A DNA stretch of 64,000 nt, taken from Haloarchaeobius salinus. GTDB lineage: Archaea; Halobacteriota; Halobacteria; Halobacteriales; Natrialbaceae. The notes below the pieces were generated by a model. It did not search any database, had not been told where the DNA came from, and worked only from the letters and a program-made list of their open reading frames with translations. Positions 42,955 through 50,868 of this stretch are shown piece by piece (the first letter of the stretch is position 1; each line of letters begins with the position of its first letter). Where the stretch lies: assembly GCF_024464185.1 (NCBI RefSeq), contig NZ_JANHAU010000002.1, positions 62,001 to 126,000 of the forward strand. Reading direction: 5' to 3'. The translations under genes and the position numbers were made by a program.

Positions 42955-43002
42955 GCCAGCGGCGCGCCACTCCCGGCACAGAACCAGTCCGTGGGTCACC
43001 AC

Positions 43003-43443
43003 TCACGACGGGCCGTCGGCCGACTCGCCGTGTTCGTCGATGGTCGGGAGGTCGACGCGGTCGGCGTACACGCGGACGTACGCGGTGGCGAGGCCAAACA
43101 GCCACGCGAGCAGGAACGGCTCGCGGCTCCCGGCCGGTGCCTCGACGCCGAGGAGCGACATCATCGTGCCGACGCCGAGGAGCCAGAACGGCATGCTGAC
43201 GACGGTGAGACCGATGAACCGGGCGAAGCTGCGGTGTGACCACCCGCGGTCGACGAACAGGGCGGCACCGAGGACGCCGACCGCGGCCGTGAGGGCGAGC
43301 ACGCCTGGGCCGAGCGGGTCCCCGAGTATCCCGTCCGCGAGCGCGGCGGTCGGGAACGCGACGACGACGATGCCGAGGAACGCGAGCGTAAGGTCCGTGG
43401 CCGTGTCGAGTGTACCGCGAACGTCGTGTTCGGTTCGTTCCAT
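43003..43443 (-). CDS. Four-helix membrane protein, unknown
   Basis: This is a 146-residue protein with about four membrane helices and polar acidic ends. Starting at 43443 gives MERTEHDVRGTLDTATDLTL before the first helix. A start nine codons earlier is possible but less likely. Adjacent genes give no clue to role. I do not recognise a family. Confidence 0.68.
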   Translation of the reverse strand: MERTEHDVRGTLDTATDLTLAFLGIVVVAFPTAALADGILGDPLGPGVLALTAAVGVLGAALFVDRGWSHRSFARFIGLTVVSMPFWLLGVGTMMSLLGVEAPAGSREPFLLAWLFGLATAYVRVYADRVDLPTIDEHGESADGPS

Positions 43444-43604
43444 GGTGGACCGAACGCCGCTCGCGCTCATTCAACGTGCAGCCAAGCATCTTACCGTGGG
43501 GTGGCCCTATCCAGCTTGGCTAGGGATTTAACCGAAGGTCCGCTCGTGGCAGCGTCGCTGCTGGGGTCGGGCGACTCGAAGAAGACGCGGGACGGCTCGT
43601 CGAC
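43444..43604. other. Intergenic region upstream of membrane protein
   Basis: These 161 bases include, on the minus strand, a GGTTAAATCCC stretch (43523-43533) that could serve as a promoter element for the membrane protein gene, though it lies about 80 bases upstream. CCTATCCAGCTTGGCTAGG at 43507-43525 is an imperfect palindrome. No gene is supported. Confidence 0.35.
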
Positions 43605-44294
43605 TTACAGCTCGTCTTCGTCCGGGAAGCCGTCGTACTCGGTGATGTCGACGCCGTCCGCCGTGACCTCACAGAGGACGAGCCCGTTGCCGGAGCCGGT
43701 GTCGCGCTCCGCGGCGCTGTGGACGGCGCGGGCGGCGAGGCGGCGGGCCTCGTCCATCTCGATGTCCTCGTGCCACTCGCCCTCGAGCAGGCCGTAGGCG
43801 ACCATCATCCCGGAGCCGGTGACGGTGTAGTCGTCCTTCATGACGCCGCCGGCGGGGTCGATGGAGTAGACGTGGCTGCCCTCGTCGTCGACGCCACCGA
43901 GGATGGGGTTGATGGCGAAGAACGGACCGCCGCGGGCGAAGTTGCCCGCGAGCGTGGCGAGCGCCTCGATGCTCATGTCGTCGCCGCGGCGGGTCTCGTA
44001 GAGGTTGACCTCGGCGCGGAGGGACTTGATGAACGACTGTGCGCCGCCGACGCTGCCGACGAGCGTCATCGCCGCGGTCGGGTGGATCTCCTCGACCTTC
44101 ACGACCTGCTTGTTCGAGACGAAGCGGCCGCCGAGGCTGGCCCGGCGGTCGGTCGCGATGAGGACGCCCCCGTCGGTCGCGATACCGATGGTGGTCGTCC
44201 CGGTCTTGTTGACGTTCTGTTCGTCGCCGGCCTGTTCTCGCCACTCGGACGCGCCGAGTTCGGGTTCGTAGGGGTCGGTGTTGTCGAGCTTCAT
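43605..44294 (-). CDS. psmB: 20S proteasome beta subunit
   Basis: This 229-residue precursor of the catalytic proteasome subunit has a propeptide of about 32 residues ending in NKTG. The active Thr is at position 33, opening TTTIGIATDGGVLIATDRR. The catalytic Asp and Lys partners are present (ATDRRAS and VVKVEEI, with one extra residue between them compared with the best-known haloarchaeal beta). It overlaps the alpha gene by 4 bases (ATGA), so both subunits come from one mRNA. Confidence 0.95.
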   Translation of the reverse strand: MKLDNTDPYEPELGASEWREQAGDEQNVNKTGTTTIGIATDGGVLIATDRRASLGGRFVSNKQVVKVEEIHPTAAMTLVGSVGGAQSFIKSLRAEVNLYETRRGDDMSIEALATLAGNFARGGPFFAINPILGGVDDEGSHVYSIDPAGGVMKDDYTVTGSGMMVAYGLLEGEWHEDIEMDEARRLAARAVHSAAERDTGSGNGLVLCEVTADGVDITEYDGFPDEDEL

Positions 44295-45037
44295 TCGTCG
44301 TCACCCTCCGTGAGGAGGTCGAGTTCCGCGAGACGGTTCTCTATCTCGTCCAGTTCGAGGGTCCGGTACTCACCGCTTTCGGTCGCTATCGTGGAGATGG
44401 CCAGTCCCTCCGGCGGGAAGCCGTCCTCCTCGCCGACGGCCATGGCCTCGATGGCGAGGTCGATACCCTCCTGGAGCGTGAGGTCGTCGTCGTACTCCTT
44501 CTCGAGGTAGCCCTGGATCTCCTCGCGGTTGCCGCCGATGGCGATGGCCTTCCACTCGTACGGGGTGCCGGACGGGTCCGTCTCGAAGAGGCGGGGTTCG
44601 CCGTCGTCGATGCCGCCGACGAGCAGCGCGACGCCGAACGGTCGCGCGCCGCCGGTCTGGGTGTACTGCTGGATGTGGTCCGTGACGGTCTTCGTCAGCG
44701 TCTCGACCCCGATGGTCTCGCCGTAGCGGAGCTGGTTGACCTGCGCCTGCCGGCGGGCCACGTCGATGAGCTGGCGGGCGTCGGCGACGTGCCCGGCGCT
44801 CGCGATGCCGACGTGGTCGTCTATCTTGTGGAGCTTCTCGACGGAGTCGCGCTCCATCAGCGGCGAGCGACTGCGACGCTCGGCCACGAGGACGACGCCC
44901 TCCGGCGTTCGAATCCCGACGCTCGCGCTGCCGCGCTTGACGGCCTCGCGTGCGTACTCGACCTGGTAGAGACGTCCGTCCGGCGAGAAGATAGTGATCC
45001 CTCGGTCGTACGCCTGCTGCTGGTTCTGACCTTGCAT
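44291..45037 (-). CDS. psmA: 20S proteasome alpha subunit
   Basis: This 248-residue alpha subunit forms the outer rings and gate of the 20S proteasome. The N-terminal gate sequence AYDRGITIFSPDGRLYQVEY is the family fingerprint, followed by GSASVGIRTPEGVVLVAERR. The acidic C-terminus (LLTEGDDE) lies where regulatory ATPases would dock on partner subunits. Promoter signals sit within 40 bases upstream. The beta gene follows with a 4-base overlap. Confidence 0.96.
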   Translation of the reverse strand: MQGQNQQQAYDRGITIFSPDGRLYQVEYAREAVKRGSASVGIRTPEGVVLVAERRSRSPLMERDSVEKLHKIDDHVGIASAGHVADARQLIDVARRQAQVNQLRYGETIGVETLTKTVTDHIQQYTQTGGARPFGVALLVGGIDDGEPRLFETDPSGTPYEWKAIAIGGNREEIQGYLEKEYDDDLTLQEGIDLAIEAMAVGEEDGFPPEGLAISTIATESGEYRTLELDEIENRLAELDLLTEGDDE

Positions 45038-45067
45038 TGTCTGCGTTAACCTGAAGTTAGCGACGTG

Positions 45068-45089
45068 TTTTTAAGTACTTTTTTGTACT
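45068..45089 (-). promoter_or_regulatory. psmA promoter: TATA-like box and short inverted repeat
   Basis: On the minus strand CTTAAAAA (45068-45075) lies about 31-38 bases before the psmA ATG. It overlaps AGTAC and GTACT (45074-45078, 45085-45089), a small inverted repeat around six T. That overlap could let a repressor compete with TBP. Confidence 0.55.
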
Positions 45090-45215
45090 CCCCGGCGGCG
45101 GGGTGGGGACAACTGCGTATCTCCACCCAGGTCTCCCAGCCCCATAACGACGTTGCACTCGGCAAGGGCGAGTGCGTCGCGACACCGGGAGGTCGACACC
45201 GACCCGAACACTCAT

Positions 45216-45231
45216 ATGAACAGCTGTTCAT
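45216..45231. promoter_or_regulatory. ArsR/SmtB-type operator, perfect 16-base palindrome
   Basis: ATGAACAGCTGTTCAT is a perfect palindrome and contains the TGAACA/TGTTCA half sites known for ArsR/SmtB-family repressors. It begins 24 bases before the arsR-like ATG at 45240 and overlaps a TATA-like CATATGA. A bound repressor would block the promoter of its own gene. Confidence 0.75.
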
Positions 45232-45239
45232 CTGTGAAT

Positions 45240-45662
45240 ATGGCAACGACGGAGCGGCTGGAACGACTCATCACCGACGAACGCGGGAGCTGCTGCGACG
45301 GCGACGTCGACGCCCGGATCCGGGAACTGGACGCGGTCCGCGAGCGGGCGACCCTCGACCGGACACCGACCGACACCGCCGTCTTCGACGCGCTCTCGAC
45401 GGAGACGCGGCTCGACATCGTGCGGCTGCTCGACGCCGCCGAGGACGAACTCTGCGTCTGCGAGCTCGAACCGCTCGTCGACGTCAGCGACAGCGCGGTG
45501 AGCCACGCGCTATCGACGCTGACCGACGCCGGGCTCGTCGCCCGCCGGAAGGAGGGGCGCTGGCGCTACTACCGGACGACCGACCGCGCCGAGGCGCTGC
45601 TCGCGGCGGTCGTTCCCGGGTCCGACGACACAACCACCGGGGCTGGGGGTGGCTCCGAATGA
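45240..45662 (+). CDS. ArsR-family transcriptional repressor
   Basis: This 140-residue winged-helix regulator has FDALSTETRLDIVRLLDAAE (about 48), the metal-box-like ELCVCELE (about 70), and the recognition helix SDSAVSHALSTLTDAGLV. The CVC in ELCVCE is the classic ArsR arsenite site. A further pair of adjacent Cys lies near residue 19. It starts just after the palindromic operator and overlaps the phosphatase/ArsC-like gene by 4 bases, so the pair is an operon that likely answers arsenite or a related metalloid. Confidence 0.92.
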   Translation: MATTERLERLITDERGSCCDGDVDARIRELDAVRERATLDRTPTDTAVFDALSTETRLDIVRLLDAAEDELCVCELEPLVDVSDSAVSHALSTLTDAGLVARRKEGRWRYYRTTDRAEALLAAVVPGSDDTTTGAGGGSE

Positions 45663-46060
45663 CGACCCTCGGCTTCGTCTGCGTGCAGAACGCCGGCCGC
45701 AGCCAGATGGCGACCGCGTTCGCAGAGCGCGAGCGGGACCGTCGCGGCCTCGACTGGGAGATCGTCACCGGCGGCACGCTCCCCGCCGACCACGTCCACG
45801 ACGAGGTCGTCGACGCGATGGCCGACGTGGGCATCGACCTCTCGGACCGCACGCCCCGCGAGGTGGACGACGACGAGCTCGAATCCTGCGACGTGGTCGC
45901 GACGATGGGCTGTTCGACGCTCTCGCTCGACACCACGGTCGACGTGCGCGACTGGGACCTCACCGACCCCGACGGGAGGTCCCCCGACGAGGTCGCCGAC
46001 ATCCGGGACGAGGTCGAGCGACGGGTCGTGGCGCTGTTCGACGAACTCGAGGGGAGCTGA
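45659..46060 (+). CDS. Low-molecular-weight phosphatase / arsenate reductase-type protein
   Basis: This 133-residue protein has the CX5RS loop at residues 8-15 (CVQNAGRS). The family covers arsenate reductases of the ArsC type and protein tyrosine phosphatases. The late DWDLTDPDGRS string carries the conserved Asp-Pro. Co-translation with an ArsR repressor favours reduction of arsenate to arsenite. A second or third Cys typical for the thioredoxin-linked ArsC is seen only as SCDVVATMGCS, so the exact mechanism is open. No arsenite exporter is adjacent. Confidence 0.87.
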   Translation: MTTLGFVCVQNAGRSQMATAFAERERDRRGLDWEIVTGGTLPADHVHDEVVDAMADVGIDLSDRTPREVDDDELESCDVVATMGCSTLSLDTTVDVRDWDLTDPDGRSPDEVADIRDEVERRVVALFDELEGS

Positions 46061-46109
46061 CGGCGGCCGAACGGTACGCCTTTCCACCCCCGCCCGGTAG
46101 TTCCGGGCG

Positions 46110-47120
46110 ATGACAGACCGCGGGAAGATAGACCGCTCGTTCTTCGACGAGGTGATCTACCCGAACCTCGGGGCCGACCGGGAGGACGTGGCGCTCGGCC
46201 CCCGACACGGCGTCGACTTCGGCGTCCTCGACGTGGGCGGGCAGGCCGTCGTCGCGGCGACCGACCCCGTCTCCCTTCTGCCGGGTCTCGGCTGGGAACG
46301 CGCCGCGGAGTTCGCGCTCGGCGTCGTCCTCGCCGACGTGGCCGTCTCCGGGGTTCCACCGAGCCACCTCGCCGTCTCGTTCTCGCTCCCGCCCGAGCTG
46401 CGCGACGACGAGTTCGCGACCGTCTGGGGGACGATGGCGGACGAACTCGACGACCTCGGGACCACGGTGCTGACGGGACACACCGCCAGGTACGCCGGCT
46501 GCTCGTTCCCCTGGGTCGGCGGCGCGACGGTCCTCGGCGTCGGCGACCACGACGACGTGATCCGCCCGGACGGCGCACGACCCGGCGACCACCTGCTCGT
46601 CACCCACGGGCCCGCGGTGGAGGCGACGGCGCTGTTCGCCGCGCTGTTCCCCGAGGCGATCGACCTCCCGGACGACCTGCTCGCCCGGCAGGCCGAGCGC
46701 CTGCCCTCGACCGAGCACGTCCGCGACGCGCTCCTGGCGGCGGCGAGCGGCCCCGTCACCGCGATGCACGACGCGACCGAGTGCGGGCTGGCCGGCGCGC
46801 TCGTCGAACTCGCCGGGGGCGCGGGCGTCCGCATCGACGTGGAGTCGGCGGCGACGCCCGTCACGGACGAGGCCGCTGCCATCTGCGAGTACTTCGACAT
46901 GGAGCCGTGGGCGGCGACGACCAGCGGGAGCCTGCTCGTCGCGGTCCGGCCCGAGGGTGTCGACGCCGTCGTCGAGGCGCTCGGATCACGCGGCACGCCC
47001 GTCGCCGACGCCGGCCGCATCAGCGCGGGCGAGGGCGTCTACGTCGACGGCGAGCGGATCGAACATCCAGCGGAGGACCCCGCCTGGCGCGTCTGGGCCG
47101 AGCTGTCCGGCCCGGAGTGA
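46110..47120 (+). CDS. AIR synthase/HypE-like ATP-binding protein
   Basis: This 336-residue protein is of the PurM/HypE fold. Strings such as ATDPVSLLPGLGWE, VLADVAVSGVPPSHLAVSFS, GHTARYAGC and the MHDATECGLAGALVELA stretch match the HypE/AIR synthase family. Hydrogenase maturation genes are absent from the window, and no C-terminal Cys as in true HypE is seen. It more likely belongs to the haloarchaeal AIR synthase-related group of unknown reaction. It is 49 bases behind the ArsC-like gene. Confidence 0.83.
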   Translation: MTDRGKIDRSFFDEVIYPNLGADREDVALGPRHGVDFGVLDVGGQAVVAATDPVSLLPGLGWERAAEFALGVVLADVAVSGVPPSHLAVSFSLPPELRDDEFATVWGTMADELDDLGTTVLTGHTARYAGCSFPWVGGATVLGVGDHDDVIRPDGARPGDHLLVTHGPAVEATALFAALFPEAIDLPDDLLARQAERLPSTEHVRDALLAAASGPVTAMHDATECGLAGALVELAGGAGVRIDVESAATPVTDEAAAICEYFDMEPWAATTSGSLLVAVRPEGVDAVVEALGSRGTPVADAGRISAGEGVYVDGERIEHPAEDPAWRVWAELSGPE

Positions 47121-47147
47121 CCCGAGCGCGCCGCCGCGGCGCGCCGT

Positions 47148-48185
47148 TCACCGCACACCGTCGTCGAGGGGGAGCAGTATCCGGACGACGTTCCCGCGCG
47201 GCTCGTTCCCCTCGAAGACCAGCTCGCCGCCGAGCGAGTCGATGCACCACTGCATCACCCAGAGCCCCAGTCCCGAGCCGTGGTACGTGTCCGTCTTCGT
47301 CTCCGAGGCGTCGAGGACCTCGATCTCGATCTCGGGGATGGGCGGCCCGTCGTCGATGACCCGTATCTCCCCACGGTCGCTCTCGGGGTCCTTCCGCACG
47401 GTCACCTCGACCGACGGGTGCTCGTGGTCGTTGTGCACGATGGCGTTCTCGATGGCGTGGTCGACGGCGTAGTCGATGCCGTCGTCCGCCAGCACCCAGA
47501 CGGCGTCGCGTTCGTCGAGCCGGACGTCGGCGGCCGGGTGCTCCTCCTGCTTCGCGACGACGTGCTCGCGGACGACCTCGTTCATCGACGTGCGCGAGCG
47601 GGTCGTCCCGTTGGGGTCGGCGATCTCCTCGAACTCCTGGATGGAGCTACTCAGCGAGCCGATCTCCTCCGCGATATCGAGGACGGTCTGTATCTCCTCC
47701 TCGAGTCGCTCCGACTCGATGGCGTCCTTGAGCCGGTCGGCGTAGCCCATGAGGACCGTCGTCTCGTTCCGGAGGTTGTGCCGGACGACGCGGTTGAGCA
47801 GCCGGAGCCGCCGCTCCCGTGTCTTGTACTCGGTGATGTCGCGGATCTCGGCGAGGACGCACTGGACGCCGTCGATCTCGATGTCGGTGAGCTCGACTGC
47901 CACCCAGATGATCGTGTTGTTCGCCCGTTCGACCTGCCAGTCGAACGACTGCGGGTCGCCGCCGGCCGCTGCACGGATCCGTCGGAGCGCCTCGGACTGG
48001 GTGAACTTCGTCGACGGGGCCGTGTAGTCCGAGATCTCCATCTCCCGGAGCTCGGACACGGAGTACCCGTACAGCCGCTCCAGTGCGTCGTTGCCGTCGA
48101 GGACCGTTCCCGTCTCGGCGTCGTGGAGGGTCACGCCGGTCGTCAGTGCACTGAACTCCTCGGGAAGACGAACTGCCCCGCTCAT
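47148..48185 (-). CDS. PAS-domain sensor histidine kinase
   Basis: This is a 345-residue soluble kinase. A PAS domain (about 12-120: GTVLDGNDALERLYGYSVSE) is followed by a histidine phosphorylation helix with VVRHNLRNETTVLMGYADRL (about 134-153). The ATPase domain has N box AIENAIVHND, G1 IDDGPPIP and G2 GSGLGLW. No membrane helix is present, so it senses an internal signal. The pattern RHNLRN is the usual haloarchaeal H-box. No cognate receiver gene is adjacent. Confidence 0.9.
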   Translation of the reverse strand: MSGAVRLPEEFSALTTGVTLHDAETGTVLDGNDALERLYGYSVSELREMEISDYTAPSTKFTQSEALRRIRAAAGGDPQSFDWQVERANNTIIWVAVELTDIEIDGVQCVLAEIRDITEYKTRERRLRLLNRVVRHNLRNETTVLMGYADRLKDAIESERLEEEIQTVLDIAEEIGSLSSSIQEFEEIADPNGTTRSRTSMNEVVREHVVAKQEEHPAADVRLDERDAVWVLADDGIDYAVDHAIENAIVHNDHEHPSVEVTVRKDPESDRGEIRVIDDGPPIPEIEIEVLDASETKTDTYHGSGLGLWVMQWCIDSLGGELVFEGNEPRGNVVRILLPLDDGVR

Positions 48186-48262
48186 CGAACGGGTGCCGGT
48201 CCTCTCGCCCGTTCCCCATCTCTACCGGTCACTCCACACATACCAGTTCGAAGGCGGTTCGA

Positions 48263-49174
48263 CTACGAATAACTATCGGCAGCGTCAGCGCCCTCCGGCG
48301 ATTCGACGTCGATACGCCCCAGCAGCTCCCGCTTCGACGGCGGCGCGATGGTGATGTCCGCCCCGTCGAGTTGCTGTTTCACCCGCCGGGCGTAGTTCGA
48401 CCGGATGCGAAAGAGGGTCCGCCGCTCCGGTGTGGTCACCCAGAACTCGCTCCGCAGGACGACCGCGTCGCCCGAGAACTCGTCGACGTACGCCGTCGGG
48501 CTCGGCCCCTCGACCACCCCGTCGACGTTGCGCGCGGCCTCCTCCAGCAGTGCCAGCGCGTCGTCCACGTCGTCCTCGTAGGCGATGCCGACGTGTTCGA
48601 CGATCCGGATCCGGTTGTAGCCGTACGGCCGGGTGACCGGCTGGCTCGTCAGCTTCGTGTTCGGCAGCGTCACCAGCCCGCCGTCGGGCGTCTGCACCCG
48701 CGTCACCCGGAGCGTGATCGAGCGCACCGTCCCCTCGCCACCCTCCCACTCGATGTAGTCGCCGACGTTGAACTCGGGGTCCAGCACGAGCACCATCCCG
48801 CTGACCAGCGAGCCGATGACCGTCTGGCCCGCCACGCCGAGCGCCAGCGTCGCGGCGGCGACGATGAGCGCCGACGACTGCAGGAACGCGCCGTAGCCCG
48901 TGATGAGTGCGCCGACGAGGAAGCCGACGACGACGACCGACAGCCGGAGGTACCGCGACACGGCCTCCTCGAGCGTCGGGTTGTTGCGGTTCCGTGCCGT
49001 GACGATGCGGCTCACCGCCGGGTCGAGGAGGTACCAGCCGAAGAGAGTCACGAGCGCAAAGGCCAGCACGCCCCAGCCGAGCCGCACCACGAACGCCCAG
49101 TCGTTCGCGAGCTGCGACGGCCAGAACTCCGGCGGTGCGCCCTGGAGCAGTAGCGATATCGCGTCCGGAAGCAT
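48263..49174 (-). CDS. Small-conductance mechanosensitive channel (MscS family)
   Basis: This 303-residue protein has three or four membrane helices (about 30-130), the third with the Gly/Ala pattern of MscS (LALGVAGQTVIGSLVSGMVL). The beta domain follows with VGDYIEWEGGEGTVRSITLR, an MscS fingerprint. Such channels open under membrane tension to release solutes, important in changing salinity. It ends in a cytoplasmic mixed domain. It diverges from the ThiR-type gene. Confidence 0.93.
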   Translation of the reverse strand: MLPDAISLLLQGAPPEFWPSQLANDWAFVVRLGWGVLAFALVTLFGWYLLDPAVSRIVTARNRNNPTLEEAVSRYLRLSVVVVGFLVGALITGYGAFLQSSALIVAAATLALGVAGQTVIGSLVSGMVLVLDPEFNVGDYIEWEGGEGTVRSITLRVTRVQTPDGGLVTLPNTKLTSQPVTRPYGYNRIRIVEHVGIAYEDDVDDALALLEEAARNVDGVVEGPSPTAYVDEFSGDAVVLRSEFWVTTPERRTLFRIRSNYARRVKQQLDGADITIAPPSKRELLGRIDVESPEGADAADSYS

Positions 49175-49354
49175 GGCCGGGACAACGCGGGTCAGGCACT
49201 AAAGTCCGGGCTAGCATCCGCCCCGGCCTCCGCCCGGTTCTCGTGTTCGCGGGAACCGCTGCTCGCCTGCTGTGCGCCGCTGGTGACCGTTTCGACGGCT
49301 CCGTCGGTAGCGGGACGGGCACAACTTAACACGGCGGGGGTCGAACCGGGGTCC

Positions 49355-50275
49355 ATGCCAGTGGTGCTGCCGAGCGAGATCGTCGTCGAGCGGTTCCTGC
49401 CGACGGCGCGGGCGATGCTCGTCGACGACCTCGCCGACAGGGGGCTGACACAGCGGGAGATCGCCGACCACCTGGGGGTCACGCAGGCAGCGGTGAGCAA
49501 GTACCGGAGCGGCGAGGTGGCCGTCGAGGAGCGGTTCAGCGGGGACGCCCGCATGGTCGCGACCGTCGAGCGCATCGGCGCGGGACTCGCTGCGGGGGAG
49601 ATGGACCACTACGAGGCGCTCTCCGAACTCCTGGCGCTCGTCGAGGAGTTCGAGGACCGGGGGCCGATCTGTGCGGTCCACGAGGACGTGATGCCGGCAC
49701 TCCGCGGGATGGGCTGTGACCTCTGCGTGCGGGGGCCGGACAGCGACGTGCTCGACGAGCGGGCGGTGCTCGACAACGTGCGCGAGGCGGTCCGGCGACT
49801 GGGGGGTGCGCCGGCCGTCGTCGACCACGTACCGAACGTCGGGACGAACGTCGCGATGGCGCTGCCCGACGCCGACGAGGTGGGTGACGTGGCCGCGATA
49901 CCGGGGCGACTCCACGCCATCCAGGGCCGGCTCAACGTCCCCGGGAACCCGGAGTTCGGGGCGTCCCAGCACGTCGCCGGGCTGGTGCTCGCGGCGACCG
50001 CGGTCGACAGCGAACTGCGCGGTGCGGTGAACCTGCGGACCTCCGAGGAACTGCTCGCGGCGGCGCGAGCGGCGGGCTACGAGCCACTCGAGTTCGACGC
50101 GGGGTACGAGGACCGCGGCGAACGGCTCCGCGAGCGGTTCGCCGAGGACGGTGTTCCGAGGGTCGCCTACCACGACGGCGACTACGGCGTCGAACCCATC
50201 CTGTACGTGCTCGGTGCGGACGCGGCCGATGCCGTCTCGCTCGCCGTCTCGCTCTGCGAGGCTGCCGGCGAGTAG
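49355..50275 (+). CDS. ThiR-type thiamine regulator (HTH plus ThiN domain)
   Basis: This is a 306-residue protein with an HTH (about 22-55: LTQREIADHLGVTQAAVSKY) and a C-terminal ThiN-like domain (about 130-306: VVDHVPNVGTNVAMALPDAD, EFGASQHVAGLVLAATAVD). Archaeal regulators of this build, described as ThiR, control thiamine genes and sense a thiamine precursor or phosphate through the ThiN part. The ATG at 49355 is the compact start. ThiDN lies 2.5 kb downstream, so regulator and likely target are close. Confidence 0.87.
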   Translation: MPVVLPSEIVVERFLPTARAMLVDDLADRGLTQREIADHLGVTQAAVSKYRSGEVAVEERFSGDARMVATVERIGAGLAAGEMDHYEALSELLALVEEFEDRGPICAVHEDVMPALRGMGCDLCVRGPDSDVLDERAVLDNVREAVRRLGGAPAVVDHVPNVGTNVAMALPDADEVGDVAAIPGRLHAIQGRLNVPGNPEFGASQHVAGLVLAATAVDSELRGAVNLRTSEELLAAARAAGYEPLEFDAGYEDRGERLRERFAEDGVPRVAYHDGDYGVEPILYVLGADAADAVSLAVSLCEAAGE

Positions 50276-50295
50276 TCAGCGTCCGGGGCGAGTAG

Positions 50296-50868
50296 TCAGC
50301 GTCCGAGCCGGTGACGCCCGTCGGCCCACGCCGCCAGCGCGTCGAGTGCCGCGCGTTCGTTCTTCGACACCTCGTCGTCGGTCCCGAGCTCGTCGCTCTC
50401 GAAGGCGTTGCAGACGGCGAGTTCGGCCCCCGAGCAGGCCGCCAGCAGCGGCGTCGGGTCGCCGTCGGCCTGCGCCGGGATGGTCGCGTCGTTGACGAAG
50501 ACGGCCCGCGGCGACGGCGCGGCGTCGAGCAGCCGGCGAGCGCGCTCGGCGTTCGACCGGGCGAGTTCGAGGGCGTCCTCGTCGTCCCTGCCGTCGCTCC
50601 GCGGTGCGTGCGCGTCGAGGACTCCGTACCAGCAGCCGTCGGGTGGACGGTAGAAGCGGTCGATGCGACCGCCGAGCAGGTCACCGTCACGCTCGACCTC
50701 GGGCGCGAAGTCGAGGACGACGACGCCGTCGGTGCCGCGGGATTCGACCCACCGCGCGAGCGTCGCGGCGGTCGTCCGGGTCTTGCCGACGTTGGACGGC
50801 CCGACGACGAGGTGCCGCCCGGCGTCGACGGGGAGGGCGTCCGTGGCGGCGAAGGGGTCGGGCGGCAT
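50296..50868 (-). CDS. P-loop protein of unknown function
   Basis: This is a 190-residue soluble protein with Walker A GPSNVGKTRTT (about residue 23) and a Walker B-like VVVLDFAPE (about 48). The middle has DRFYRPPDGCWYGVLDAHAP and the end is helical (SKNERAALDALAAWADGRH). It overlaps the NRAMP-like transporter gene by one base (ATGA context), so the two are coupled. I do not recognise a family. It might energise or regulate the transporter, or be a small nucleotide-binding enzyme. Confidence 0.72.
   Translation of the reverse strand: MPPDPFAATDALPVDAGRHLVVGPSNVGKTRTTAATLARWVESRGTDGVVVLDFAPEVERDGDLLGGRIDRFYRPPDGCWYGVLDAHAPRSDGRDDEDALELARSNAERARRLLDAAPSPRAVFVNDATIPAQADGDPTPLLAACSGAELAVCNAFESDELGTDDEVSKNERAALDALAAWADGRHRLGR

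Noticed and set aside
46110-47120. True HypE hydrogenase maturation factor
   Set aside because: No hydrogenase genes are nearby and the C-terminal Cys used by HypE is not present, so only a HypE/AIR synthase-like label is given.
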